Source of the DNA: Crossaster papposus
Taxonomy: Eukaryota; Echinodermata; Asteroidea; Velatida; Solasteridae
NCBI GenBank assembly: GCA_037893245.1
Contig: JBAIAA010000094.1
Span: forward strand, 1 to 64,000
Direction of reading: 5' to 3'
Length of the DNA stretch: 64,000 nt
The notes beneath the pieces were generated by a model that searched no databases, was not told the origin of the DNA, and was given only the letters and a program-made list of their open reading frames with translations. This document shows, piece after piece, positions 36,501 through 49,950 of this stretch. A program made the translations under genes and the position numbers. The first letter of the stretch is position 1; each line of letters begins with the position of its first letter.

Positions 36501-36800
36501 TGTTAGGCTCAATGGGCGCTATAGACCATTTGGGAGTGTTGTAAGTCAATTTCGTGATCTGAAGGTAAATAGTGCCAAAAAGTGTTTGTTAGGCTCAATG
36601 GGCGCTATAACGCATTTGGGAGTGTTGTTAGTCCATTTCGTGATCTGAAGGTAAAAAGTGCCGAAAAGTGTTTGTTAGGCTCAATGGGCGCTATAGAGCA
36701 TTTGGGAGTGTTGTTAGTCCATTTCGTGATCTGAAGGTAAAAAGTGCCGAAAAGTGTTTGTTAGGCTCAATCGGCGCTATAGAGCATTTGGGAGTGCTGT
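33380..36800 (+). repeat. Long-range copy of the window start
   Basis: From about 33,380 the subtype order repeats that of window bases 1 onward. Matches at offset 33,379 are AATCGGCGC (551 and 33,930), GGGCGTTATAG and TTCGGGATC (1108 and 34,487). The offset then becomes 33,465 at ATTTTGTAGTG and 33,551 at the 87-bp unit (1826 and 35,377), each step being one monomer. One step is a duplicated GATCTAAAGG monomer (near 34,580 and 34,667, only one at 1,199). The left copy later gained the 431- and 1,724-bp duplications that this copy lacks. The first ~120 bp overlaps the end of the noisy tract. Confidence 0.85.
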
Positions 36801-39800
36801 TAGTCCATTTCGTGATCTGAAGGTAAAAAGTGCCGAAAAGTGTTTGTTAGGCTCAATGGGCGCTATAGACCATTTTGAAGTGTTGTAAGTCCATTTCGTG
36901 ATCTGACGGTGAATAGTGCCGAAAAGTGTTTGTTATGCTCAATGGGCGCTATAGACCATTTGAGAGTGTTGTTAGTCAATTTCGTGATCTGAAGGTAAAA
37001 AGTGCCGAAAAGTGTTTCTTAGGCTCAATGGGCGCTATAGAGCATTTGGGAGTGTTGTTAATCAATTTCGTGATCTGAAGGTAAAAAGTGCCGAAAAGTG
37101 TTTGTTAGGCTCAATGGGCGCTATAGAGCATTTGGGAGTGTTGTAAGTCCATTTTGTGATCTGAAGGTAAATAGTGCCGAAAAGTGTTTGTTAGGCTCAA
37201 TGGGCGCTATAGAGCATTTGGGAGTGTTGTTAGTCAATTTTGTGATCTGAAGGTAAAAAGTGCCGAAAAGTGTTTCTTAGGCTCAATGGGCGCTATAGAG
37301 CATTTGGGAGTGTTGTTAGTCAATTTCGTGATCTGAAGGTAAAAAGTGCCGAAAAGTGTTTCTTAGGCTCAATGGGCGCTATAGACCATTTTGGAGTGTT
37401 GTAAGTCAATTTCGTGATCTGAAGGTAAAAAGTGCCGAAAAATGTTTCTTACTCTCAATGGGCGCTATAGACCATTTTGGAGTGTTGTAAGTCCATTTCG
37501 TGATCTGAAGGTAAAAAGTGCCGAAAAATGTTTGTTAGGCTCAATGGGCGCTATAGAGCATTTGGGAGTGTTGTTAGTCCATTTCGTGATCTGAATGTAA
37601 ATAGTGCCAAAAAGTGTTTGTTAGGCTCAATGGGCGCTATAGAGCATTTGGGAGTGTTTTTAGTCAATTTCGTGATCTGAAGGTAAATAGTGCCGAAAAG
37701 TGTTTCTTACTCTCAATGGGCGCTATAGACCATTTTGGAGTGTTGTAAGTCCATTTCGTGATCTGAAGGTAAAAAGTGCCGAAAAATGTTTGTTAGGCTC
37801 AATGGCGCTATAGAGCATTTGGGAGTGTTGTTAGTCCATTTCGTGATCTGAAGGTAAATAGTGCCAAAAAGTGTTTGTTAGGCTCAATGGGCGCTATAAC
37901 GCATTTGGGAGTGTTTTTAGTCAATTTCGTGATCTGAAGGTAAATAGTGCCAAAAAGTGTTTCTTAGGCTCAATGGGCGCTATAGAGCATTTGGGAGTGT
38001 TGTTAGTCAATTTCGTGATCTGAAGGTAAAAAGTGTCGAAAAGTGTTTCTTAGGCTCAATGGGCGCTATAGACCATTTTGGAGTGTTTGTAAGTCCATTT
38101 CGTGATCTGAAGGTAAATAGTGCCGAAAAGTGTTTGTTAGGCTCAATGGGCGCTATAGACCATTTTGGAGTGTAGTAAGTCCATTTCGTGATCTGAAGTT
38201 AAATAGTGCCGAAAAGTGTTTGTTAGGCTCAATGGGCGCTATAGAGCATTTGGGAGTGTTGTTAGTCAATTTCGTGATCTGAAGGTAAAAAGTGCCGAAA
38301 AGTGTTTCTTAGGCTCAATGGGCGCTATTGAGCATTTTGGAGTGTTGTAAGTCAATTTCGTGATCTGAAGGTAAATAGTGCCGAAAAGTGTTTGTTAGGC
38401 TCAATGGGCGCTATAGAGCATTTGGGAGTGTTTTTAGTCAATTTCGTGATCTGAAGGTAAATAGTGCCGAAAAGTGTTTCTTACTCTCAATGGGCGCTAT
38501 AGACCATTTTGGAGTGTTGTAAGTCCATTTCGTGATCTGAAGGTAAAAAGTGCCGAAAAATGTTTGTTAGGCTCAATGGGCGCTATAGAGCATTTGGGAG
38601 TGTTGTTAGTCCATTTCGTGATCTGAAGGTAAATAGTGCCAAAAAGTGTTTCTTAGGCTCAATGGGCGCTATAGAGCATTTGGGAGTGTTGTTAGTCAAT
38701 TTCGTGATCTGAAGGTAAAAAGTGCCGAAAAGTGTTTCTTAGGCTCAATGGGCGCTATAGACCATTTTGGAGTGTTGTAAGTCAATTTCGTGATCTGAAG
38801 GTAAATAGTGCCGAAAAGTGTTTGTTAGGCTCAATGGGCGCTATAGAGCATTTGGGAGTGTTTTTAGTCAATTTCGTGATCTGAAGGTAAATAGTGCCGA
38901 AAAGTGTTTCTTACTCTCAATGGGCGCTATAGAGCATTTGGGAGTGTTGTTAGTCCATTTCGTGATCTGAAGGTAAAAAGTGCCGAAAAGTGTTTGTTAG
39001 GCTCAATGGGCGCTATAGACCATTTTGAAGTGTTGTAAGTCCATTTTGTGATCTGAAGGTAAATAGTGCCGAAAAGTGTTTGTTAGGCTCAATGGGCGCT
39101 ATAGAGCATTTGGGAGTGTTGTTAGTCAATTTCGTGATCTGAAGGTAAAAAGTGCCGAAAAGTGTTTCTTAGGCTCAATGGGCGCTATAGAGCATTTGGG
39201 AGTGTTGTTAGTCAATTTCGTGATCTGAAGGTAAAAAGTGCCGAAAAGTGTTTGTTAGTCTCAATGGGCGCTATAGAGCATTTGGGAGTGTTGTAAGTCC
39301 ATTTTGTGATCTGAAGGTAAATAGTGCCGAAAAGTGTTTGTTAGGCTCAATGGGCGCTATAGAGCATTTGGGAGTGTTGTTAGTCAATTTCGTGATCTGA
39401 AGGTAAAAAGTGCCGAAAAGTGTTTGTTAGGCTCAATGGGCGCTATAGAGCATTTGGGAGTGTTGTTAGTCCATTTCGTGATCTGAAGGTAAATAGTGCC
39501 GAAAAGTGTTTCTTAGGCTCAATGGGCGCTATAGAGCATTTGGGAGTGTTGTTAGTCAATTTCGTGATCTGAAGGTAAAAAGTGCCGAAAAGTGTTTCTT
39601 AGGCTCAATGGGCGCTATAGACCATTTTGGAGTGTTGTAAGTCAATTTCGTGATCTGAAGGTAAATAGTGCCGAAAAGTGTTTGTTAGGCTCAATGGGCG
39701 CTATAGAGCATTTGGGAGTGTTTTTAGTCAATTTCGTGATCTGAAGGTAAATAGTGCCGAATAGTGTTTCTTACTCTCAATGGGCGCTATAGACCATTTT

Positions 39801-42425
39801 GGAGTGTTGTAAGTCCATTTCGTGATCTGAAGGTAAAAAGTGCCGAAAAATGTTTGTTAGGCTCAATGGGCGCTATAGAGCATTTGGGAGTGTTGTTAGT
39901 CCATTTCGTGATCTGAAGGTAAAAAGTGCCGAAAAGTGTTTGTTAGGCTCAATGGGCGCTATAGACCATTTTGAAGTGTTGTAAGTCCATTTCGTGATCT
40001 GACGGTGAATAGTGCCGAAAAGTGTTTGTTATGCTCAATGGGCTCTATAGACCATTTGAGAGTGTTGTTAGTCAATTTCGTGATCTGAAGGTAAAAAGTG
40101 CCGAAAAGTGTTTCTTAGGCTCAATGGGCGCTATAGAGCATTTGGGAGTGTTGTTAATCAATTTCGTGATCTGAAGGTAAAAAGTGCCGAAAAGTGTTTG
40201 TTAGGCTCAATGGGCGCTATAGAGCATTTGGGAGTGTTGTAAGTCCATTTTGTGATCTGAAGGTAAATAGTGCCGAAAAGTGTTTGTTAGGCTCAATGGG
40301 CGCTATAGAGCATTTGGGAGTGTTGTTAGTCAATTTCGTGATCTGAAGGTAAAAAGTGCCGAAAAGTGTTTCTTAGGCTCAATGGGCGCTATAGAGCATT
40401 TGGGAGTGTTGTTAGTCAATTTCGTGATCTGAAGGTAAAAAGTGCCGAAAAGTGTTTCTTAGGCTCAATGGGCGCTATAGACCATTTTGGAGTGTTGTAA
40501 GTCAATTTCGTGATCTGAAGGTAAATAGTGCCGAAAAGTGTTTGTTAGGCTCAATGGGCGCTATAGAGCATTTGGGAGTGTTTTTAGTCAATTTCGTGAT
40601 CTGAAGGTAAATAGTGCCGAAAAGTGTTTCTTACTCTCAATGGGCGCTATAGACCATTTTGGAGTGTTGTAAGTCCATTTCGTGATCTGAAGGTAAAAAG
40701 TGCCGAAAAATGTTTGTTAGGCTCAATGGGCGCTATAGAGCATTTGGGAGTGTTGTTAGTCCATTTCGTGATCTGAAGGTAAATAGTGCCAAAAAGTGTT
40801 TGTTAGGCTCAATGGGCGCTATAACGCATTTGGGAGTGTTTTTAGTCAATTTCGTGATCTGAAGGTAAAAAGTGCCGAAAAGTGTTTGTTAGGCTCAATG
40901 GGCGCTATAGAGCATTTGGGAGTGTTTTTAGTCCATTTCGTGATCTGAAGGTAAAAAGTGCCGAAAAGTGTTTGTTAGGCTCAATGGGCGCTATAGAGCA
41001 TTTGGGAGTGTTGTTAGTCCATTTGGTGATCTGAAGGTAAAAAGTGTCGAAAAGTGTTTGTTAGGCTCAATGGGCGCTATAGACCATTTTGGAGTGTTTG
41101 TAAGTCCATTTCGTGATCTGAAGGTAAATAGTGCCGAAAAGTATTTGTTAGGCTCAATGGGCGCTATAGACCATTTTGGAGTGTAGTAAGTCCATTTCGT
41201 GATCTGAAGTTAAATAGTGCCGAAAAGTGTTTGTTAGGCTCAATGGGCGCTATAGAGCATTTGGGAGTGTTGTTAGTCAATTTCGTGATCTGAAGGTAAA
41301 AAGTGCCGAAAAGTGTTTCTTAGGCTCAATGGGCGCTATAGAGCATTTGGGAGTGTTGTTAGTCAATTTCGTGATCTGAAGGTAAAAAGTGCCGAAAAGT
41401 GTTTCTTAGGCTCAATGGGCGCTATAGACCATTTTGGAGTGTTGTAAGTCAATTTCGTGATCTGAAGGTAAATAGTGCCGAAAAGTGTTTGTTAGGCTCA
41501 ATGGGCGCTATAGAGCATTTGGGAGTGTTTTTAGTCAATTTCGTGATCTGAAGGTAAATAGTGCCGAAAAGTGTTTCTTACTCTCAATGGGCGCTATAGA
41601 CCATTTTGGAGTGTTGTAAGTCCATTTCGTGATCTGAAGGTAAAAAGTGCCGAAAAATGTTTGTTAGGCTCAATGGGCGCTATAGAGCATTTGGGAGTGT
41701 TGTTAGTCCATTTCGTGATCTGAAGGTAAAAAGTGCCGAAAAGTGTTTGTTAGGCTCAATGGGCGCTATAGACCATTTTGAAGTGTTGTAAGTCCATTTC
41801 GTGATCTGACGGTGAATAGTGCCGAAAAGTGTTTGTTATGCTCAATGGGCGCTATAGACCATTTGAGAGTGTTGTTAGTCAATTTCGTGATCTGAAGGTA
41901 AAAAGTGCCGAAAAGTGTTTCTTAGGCTCAATGGGCGCTATAGAGCATTTGGGAGTGTTGTTAATCAATTTCGTGATCTGAAGGTAAAAAGTGCCGAAAA
42001 GTGTTTGTTAGGCTCAATGGGCGCTATAGAGCATTTGGGAGTGTTGTAAGTCCATTTTGTGATCTGAAGGTAAATAGTGCCGAAAAGTGTTTGTTAGGCT
42101 CAATGGGCGCTATAGAGCATTTGGGAGTGTTGTTAGTCAATTTCGTGATCTGAAGGTAAAAAGTGCCGAAAAGTGTTTCTTAGGCTCAATGGGCGCTATA
42201 GAGCATTTGGGAGTGTTGTTAGTCAATTTCGTGATCTGAAGGTAAAAAGTGCCGAAAAGTGTTTCTTAGGCTCAATGGGCGCTATAGACCATTTTGGAGT
42301 GTTGTAAGTCAATTTCGTGAACTGAAGGTAAATAGTGCCGAAAAGTGTTTGTTAGGCTCAATGGGCGCTATAGAGCATTTGGGAGTGTTTTTAGTCAATT
42401 TCGTGATCTGAAGGTAAATAGTGCC
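36801..42425 (+). repeat. Clean HOR segment matching parts of 7-12 kb
   Basis: Continues the canonical subtypes with GTTAATCAA near 37,065, 40,154 and 41,961. AAAATG with TTTCTTACTC near 37,441 matches 8,199. From about 41,055 to 42,425 the sequence matches about 10,610-11,980 at a constant offset of 30,445 (87-bp unit 10,523 and 40,968; GTTAATCAA 11,516 and 41,961). Single-base differences include CTTAATGGG at 10,967 only, and CATTTGGTGATC near 41,022 and GGGCTCTATAG near 40,041 only here. A one-base deletion, CAATGGCGC, is near 37,801. Confidence 0.85.
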
Positions 42426-45400
42426 AAAAAGTGTTTGTTAGGCTCAATGGGCGCTAAACGCATTTGGGAGTGTTTTTAGGTCAATTTCGTGATCTGAAGG
42501 TAAAAAGTGCCGAAAAGTGTTTGTTAGGCTCAATGGGCGCTATAGAGCATTTGGGAGTGTTTTTAGTCCATTTCGTGATCTGAAGGTAAAAAGTGCCGAA
42601 AAGTGTTTGTTAGGCTCAATGGGCGCTATAGAGCATTTGGGAGTGTTGTTAGTCCATTTCGTGATCTGAAGGTAAAAAGTGTCGAAAAGTGTTTGTTAGG
42701 CTCAATGGGCGCTATAGACCCATTTTGGAGTGTTTGTAAGTCCATTTCGTGATCTGAAGGTAAATAGTGCCGAAAAGTGTTTGTTAGGCTCAATGGCGCT
42801 ATAGACCATTTTGGAGTGTAGTAAGTCCATTTCGTGATCTGAAGTTAAATAGTGCCGAAAAGTGTTTGTTAGGCTCAATGGGCGCTATAGAGCATTTGGG
42901 AGTGTTGTTAGTCAATTTCGTGATCTGAAGGTAAAAAGTGCCGAAAAGTGTTTCTTAGGCTCAATGGGCGCTATTGAGCATTTGGGAGTGTTGTTAGTCC
43001 AATTTCGTAATCTGAAGGTAAAAAGCTGCCGAAAGTGTTTGTTAGGCTCAATGGGCGCTATAGACCATTTTGGAGTGTTGTAAGTCAATTTCGTGATCTG
43101 AAGGGTAAATAGTGCCGAAAAAGTGTTTGTTAGGCTCAATGGGCGCTATAGAGCATTTGGGAGTGTTTTTAGTCAATTTCGTGATCTGAAGGTACATAGT
43201 GCCGAAAAGTGTTTGTTATGCTCAATGGGCGCTATAGACCATTTGGGAGTGTTGTTAGTCCAATTTCGTGATCTGAAGGTAAAAAGGTGCCGAAAAGTGT
43301 TTCCTAGGCTCAATGGGCGCTATAGACCATTTTGGAGTGTTGTAAGTCAATTTCGTGATCTGAAGGTAATAGTGCCGAAAAGTGTTTGTTAGGGCTCAAT
43401 GGGCGCTATAGAGCATTTGGGAGTGTTTTTAGTCAATTTCGTGATCTGAAGGTAAATAGTGCCGAAAAGTGTTTCTTACTCTCAATGGGCGCTATAGACC
43501 ATTTTGGAGTGTTGTAAGTCCATTTCGTGATCTGAAGGTAAAAAGTGCCGAAAAATGTTTGTTAGGCTCAATGGGCGCTATAGAGCATTTGGGAGTGTTT
43601 TAGTCCATTTCGTGATCTGAAGGTAAATAGTGCCAAAAAGTGTTTGTTAGGCTCAATGGGCGCTATAACGCATTTGGGAGTGTTTTTAGTCAATTTCGTG
43701 ATCTGAAGGTAAAAAGTGCCGAAAAGTGTTTGTTAGGCTCAATGGGCGCTATAGAGCATTTGGGAGTGTTTTTAGTCCATTTCGTGATCTGAAGGTAAAA
43801 AGTGCCGAAAAGTGTTTGTTAGGCTCAATGGGCGCTATAGAGCATTTGGAGTGTTTTTAGTCAATTTCGTGATCTGAAGGTAAATAGTGCCAAAAAGTGT
43901 TTGTTAGGCTCAATGGGCGCTATAACGCATTTGGGAGTGTTTTTAGTCAATTTCGTGATCTGAAGGTAAAAAGTGCCCGAAAAGTGTTTGTTAGGCTCAT
44001 GGGCGCTATAGAGCATTTGGGAGTGTTTTTAGTCCATTTCGTGATCTGAAGGTAAAAGTGCCGAAAAGTGTTTGTTAGGCTCAATGGGCGCTATAGAGCA
44101 TTTGGGAGTGTTGTTAGTCCATTTCGTGATCTGAAGGTAAAAAGTGTCGAAAAGTGTTTGTTAGGCTCAATGGGCGCTATAGACCATTTTGGAGTGTTTG
44201 TAAGTCCATTTCGTGATCTGAAGGTAAATAGTGCCGAAAAGTGTTTGTTAGGCTCAATTGGGCGCTATAGACCATTTTGGAGTGTAGTAAGTCCATTTCG
44301 TGATCTGAAGTTAAATAGTGCCGAAAAGTGTTTGTTAGGCTCAATGGGCGCTATAGAGCATTTGGAGTGTTGTTAGTCAATTTCGTGATCTGAAGGTAAA
44401 AAGTGCCGAAAGTGTTTCTTAGGCTCAATGGGCGCTATTGAGCATTTGGGAGTGTTGTAAGTCAATTTCGTGATCTGAAGGTAAATAGTGCCGAAAAGTG
44501 TTTGTTAGGCTCAATTGGGCGCTATAGAGCATTTGGGAGTGTTTTTAGTCAATTTCGTGATCTGAAGGTAAATAGTGCCGAAAAGTGTTTGTTATGCTCA
44601 ATGGGCGCTATAGACCATTTGAGAGTGTTGTTAGTCAATTTCGTGATCTGAAGGTGAAAAAGTGCCCGAAAAGTGTTTCTTAGGCTCAATGGGCGCTATA
44701 GAGCATTTGGGAGTGTTGTTAATCAATTTCGTGATCTGAAGGTAAAAAGTGCCGAAAAGTGTTTGTTAGGCTCAATGGGCGCTATTGAGCATTTGGGAGT
44801 GTTGTAAGTCAATTTCGTGATCTGAAGGTAAATAGTGCCGAAAAGTGTTTGTTAGGCTCAATGGGCGCTATAGAGCATTTGGGAGTGTTGTAAGTCCATT
44901 TTGTGATCTGAAGGTAAATAGTGCCGAAAAGTGTTTGTTAGGCTCGATGGGCGCTATAGAGCATTTGGGAGTGTTGTTAGTCAATTTCGTGATCTGAAGG
45001 TAAAAAGTGCCGAAAAGTGTTTCTTAGGCTCATGGGCGCTATAGAGCATTTGGGAGTGTTGTTAGTCAATTTCGTGATCTGAAGGTAAAAAGTGCCGAAA
45101 AGTGTTTCCTAGGCTCAATGGGCGCTATAGACCATTTTGGAGTGTTGTAAGTCAATTTCGTGATCTGAAGGTAAATAGTGCCGAAAAGTGTTTGTTAGGC
45201 TCAATGGGCGCTATAGAGCATTTGGGAGTGTTTTTAGTCAATTTCGTGATCTGAAGGTAAATAGTGCCGAAAAGTGTTTCTTACTCTCAATGGGCGCTAT
45301 AGACCATTTTGGAGTGTTGTAAGTCCATTTCGTGATCTGAAGGTAAAAAGTGCCGAAAAATGTTTGTTAGGCTCAATGGGCGCTATAGAGCATTTGGGAG

Positions 45401-48400
45401 TGTTGTTAGTCCATTTCGTGATCTGAAGGTAAATAGTGCCAAAAAGTGTTTGTTAGGCTCAATGGGCGCTATAACGCATTTGGGAGTGTTTTTAGTCAAT
45501 TTCGTGATCTGAAGGTAAAAAGTGCCGAAAAGTGTTTGTTAGGCTCAATGGCGCTATAGAGCATTTGGGAGTGTTTTTAGTCCATTTCGTGATCTGAAGT
45601 AAAAAGTGCCGAAAAGTGTTTGTTAGGCTCAATGGGCGCTATAGAGCATTTGGGAGTGTTGTTAGTCCATTTCGTGATCTGAAGGTAAAAAGTGTCGAAA
45701 AGTGTTTGTTAGGCTCAATGGGCGCTATAGACCATTTTGGAGTGTTTGTAAGTCCATTTCGTGATCTGAAGGTAAATAGTGCCGAAAAGTGTTTGTTAGG
45801 CTCAATGGGCGCTATAGACCATTTTGGAGTGTAGTAAGTCCATTTCGTGATCTGAAGTTAAATAGTGCCGAAAAGTGTTTGTTAGGCTCAATGGGCGCTA
45901 TAGAGCATTTGGAGTGTTGTTAGTCAATTTCGTGATCTGAAGGTAAAAGTGCCGAAAAGTGTTTGTTAGGCTCAATGGGCGCTATTGAGCATTTGGGAGT
46001 GTTGTTAGTCAATTTCGTGATCTGAAGGTAAAAAGTGCGAAAAGTGTTTGTTAGGCTCAATGGGCGCTATAGACCATTTTGGAGTGTTGTAAGTCAATTT
46101 CGTGATCTGAAGGTAAATAGTGCCGAAAGTGTTTGTATAGGCACTCAATGGGCGCTATAGAGCATTTGGGAGTGTTTTTAGTCAATTTCGTGATCTGAAG
46201 GTAAATAGTGCCAAAAAGTGTTTGTTAGGCTCAATGGGCGCTATAGACCATTTGGGAGTGTTGTAAGCTCAATTCGGTGATCTGAAGGTAAAAAGTGCCG
46301 AAAAATGTTTTTTAGGCTCAATGGGCGCTATAGAGCATTTGGGAGTGTGGAAGTCCATTTCGTGATCTGAAGGTAAATAGTGCCCAAAAAGTGTTTGTTA
46401 GACTCAATGGGCGCTATAAACGCATTTGGGAGTGTTGTTAGTCCATTTCGTGATCTGAAGGTAAAAAGTGCCGAAAAGTGTTTGTTAGGCTCAATGGGCG
46501 CTATAGACCATTTTGGAGTGTAGTAAGTCCATTTCGTGATCTGACGGTGAATAGTGCCGAAAAGTGTTTGTTATGCTCAATGGGCGCTATAGACCGATTG
46601 GGAGTGTTGTTAGTCAATTTCGTGATCTGAAGGTAAAAAGTGCCGAAAGTGTTTCCTTAGGCTCAATGGGCGCTATAGAGCATTTGGGAGTGTTGTTAGT
46701 CAATTTCGTGATCTGAAGGTAAAAAGTGCCGAAAATTGTTTGTTAGGCTCAATGGGCGCTATAGAGCATTTGGGAGTGTTGTAAGTCCATTTTGTGATCT
46801 GAAGGTAAATAGTGCCGAAAAGTGTTTGTTAGGCTCAATGGGCGCTATAGAGCATTTGGGAGTGTTGTTAGTCAATTTCGTGATCTGAAGGTAAAAAGTG
46901 CCGAAAAGTGTTTGTTAGGCTCAATGGGCGCTATAGACCATTTTGGAGTGTTTGTAAGTCCATTTCGTGATCTGAAGGTAAATAGTGCCGAAAAGTGTTT
47001 GTATAGGCTCAATGGGCGCTATAGAGCATTTGGGAGTGTTGTTAGTCAATTTCGTGATCTAAAGGTAAAAAGTGCCGAAAAGTGTTTCTTAGGCTCAATG
47101 GCGCTATAGACCATTTTGGAGTGTTGTAAGTCAATTTCGTGATCTGAAGGTAAATAGTGCCGAAAAGTGTTTGTTAGGCTCAATGGCGCTATAGAGCATT
47201 TGGGAGTGTTTTTAGTCAATTTCGTGATCTGAAGGTAAATAGTGCCGAAAAGTGTTTCTTACTCTCAATGGGCGCTATAGACCATTTTGTAGTGTTGTAA
47301 GTCCATTTCGTGATCTGAAGGTAAATAGTGCAAAAAGTGTTTGTTAGGCTCAATGGGCGCTATAGACCATTTGGGAGTGTTGTAAGTCAATTTCGTGATC
47401 TGAAGGTAAAAAGTGCCGAAAAATGTTTGTTAGGCTCAATGGGCGCTATAGAGCATTTGGGAGTGTTGGAAGTCCATTTCGTGATCTGAAGGTAAATAGT
47501 GCCAAAAAGTGTTTGTTAGGCTCAATGGGCGCTATAACGCATTTGGGAGTGTTGTTAGTCCATTTCGTGATCTGAACTTAAAAAGTGCCGAAAAGTGTTT
47601 GTTAAGCTCAATGGGCGCTATAGAGCATTTGGGAGTGTTGTTAGTCCATTTCGTGATCTGAAGGTAAAAAGTGCCGAAAAGTGTTTGTTAGGCTCAATGG
47701 GCGCTATAGAGCATTTGGGAGTGTTTTTAGTCCATTTCGTGATCTGAAGGTAAAAAGTGCCGAAAAGTGTTTGTTAGGCTCAATGGCGCTATAGAGCATT
47801 TGGGAGTGTTGTTAGTCCATTTCGTGATCTGAAGGTAAAAAGTGTCGAAAAGTGTTTGTTAGGCTCAATGGGCGCTATAGACCATTTTGGAGTGTTTGTA
47901 AGTCCATTTCGTGATCTGAAGGTAAATAGTGCCGAAAAGTGTTTGTTAGGCTCAATGGGCGCTATAGACCATTTTGGAGTGTAGTAAGTCCATTTCGTGA
48001 TCTGAAGTTAAATAGTGCCGAAAAGTGTTTGTTAGGCTCAATGGGCGCTATAGAGCATTTGGGAGTGTTGTTAGTCAATTTCGTGATCTGAAGGTAAAAA
48101 GTGCCGAAAAGTGTTTCTTAGGCTCAATGGGCGCTATTGAGCATTTGGGAGTGTTGTTAGTCAATTTCGTGATCTGAAGGTAAAAAGTGCCGAAAAGTGT
48201 TTCTTAGGCTCAATGGGCGCTATAGACCATTTTGGAGTGTTGTAAGTCAATTTCGTGATCTGAAGGTAAATAGTGCCGAAAAGTGTTTGTTAGGTTCAAT
48301 GGGCGCTATAGAGCATTTGGGAGTGTTTTTAGTCAATTTCGTGATCTGAAGGTAAATAGTGCCAAAAAGTGTTTGTTAGGCTCAATGGGCGCTATACACC

Positions 48401-49950
48401 ATTTGGGAGTGTTGTAAGTCAATTTCGTGATCTGAAGGTAAATAGTGCCAAAAAGTGTTTGTTAGGCTCAATGGGCGCTATAACGCATTTGGGAGTGTTG
48501 TTAGTCCATTTCGTGATCTGAAGGTAAAAAGTGCCGAAAAGTGTTTGTTAGGCTCAATGGGCGCTATAGAGCATTTGGGAGTGTTGTTAGTCCATTTCGT
48601 GATCTGAAGGTAAAAAGTGCCGAAAAGTGTTTGTTAGGCTCAATGGGCGCTATAGAGCATTTGGGAGTGTTGTTAGTCCCATTTCGTGATCTGAAGGTAA
48701 AAAGTGTCGAAAAGTGTTTGTTAGGCTCAATGGGCGCTATAGACCATTTTGGAGTGTTTGTAAGTCCATTTCGTGATCTGAAGGTAAATAGTGCCGAAAA
48801 GTGTTTGTTAGGCTCAATGGGCGCTATAGACCATTTTGGAGTGTAGTAAGTCCATTTCGTGATCTGAAGTTAAATAGTGCCGAAAAGTGTTTGTTAGGCT
48901 CAATGGGCGCTATAGAGCATTTGGGAGTGTTGTTAGTCAATTTCGTGATCTGAAGGTAAAAAGTGCCGAAAAGTGTTTCTTAGGCTCAATGGGCGCTATT
49001 GAGCATTTGGGAGTGTTGTTAGTCAATTTCGTGATCTGAAGGTAAAAGTGCCGAAAAGTGTTTCTTAGGCTCAATGGGCGCTATAGACCATTTTGGAGTG
49101 TTGTAAGTCAATTTCGTGATCTGAAGGTAAATAGTGCCGAAAAGTGTTTGTTAGGTTCAATGGGCGCTATAGAGCATTTGGGAGTGTTTTTAGTCAATTT
49201 CGTGATCTGAAGGTAAATAGTGCCAAAAAGTGTTTGTTAGGCTCAATGGGCGCTATAGACCATTTGGGAGTGTTGTAAGTCAATTTCGTGATCTGAAGGT
49301 AAATAGTGCCAAAAAGTGTTTTGTTAGGCTCAATGGGCGCTATAACGCATTTGGGAGTGTTGTTAGTCCATTTCGTGATCTGAAGGTAAAAAGTGCCGAA
49401 AAGTGTTTGTTAGGCTCAATGGGCGCTATAGAGCATTTGGGAGTGTTGTTAGTCCATTTCGTGATCTGAAGGCAAAAAGTGCCGAAAAGTGTTTGTTAGG
49501 CTCAATCGGCGCTATAGAGCATTTGGGGAGTGTTGTTAGTCCATTTCGTGATCTGAAGGTAAAAAGTGCCGAAAAGTGTTTGTTAGGCTCAATGGGCGCT
49601 ATAGACCATTTTGAAGTGTTGTAAGTCCATTTCGTGATCTGACGGTGAATAGTGCCGAAAAGTGTTTGTTATGCTCAATGGGCGCTATAGACCATTTGAG
49701 AGTGTTGTTAGTCAATTTCGTGATCTGAAGGTAAAAAGTGCCGAAAGTGTTTCTTAGGCTCAATGGGCGCTATAGAGCATTTGGGAGTGTTGTTAATCAA
49801 TTTCGTGATCTGAAGGTAAAAAGTGCCGAAAAGTGTTTGTTAGGCTCAATGGGCGCTATAGAGCATTTGGGAGTGTTGTTAGTCAATTTCGTGATCTGAA
49901 GGTAAAAAGTGCGAAAAGTGTTTGTTAGGCTCAATGGGCGCTATAACGCA
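42426..49950 (+). repeat. Satellite HORs with scattered small indels
   Basis: HOR starts lie near 42,603, 44,068, 45,616 and 47,780; 44,068 to 45,616 is 1,548 bp, the canonical 18-monomer length less a base. Small indels recur every few monomers: GCGCTAAACGC near 42,452, GACCCATTTTG near 42,717, AAAAGCTGCC near 43,020, GCACTCAATGG near 46,141, CAATTCGGTG near 46,268 and GTGCGAAAAG near 49,908. They are less frequent than at 24-33 kb. The ACCGATTGGG series reappears near 46,592. A GGCAAAAAG variant at 49,471 recurs 3,100 bp later. Confidence 0.82.
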
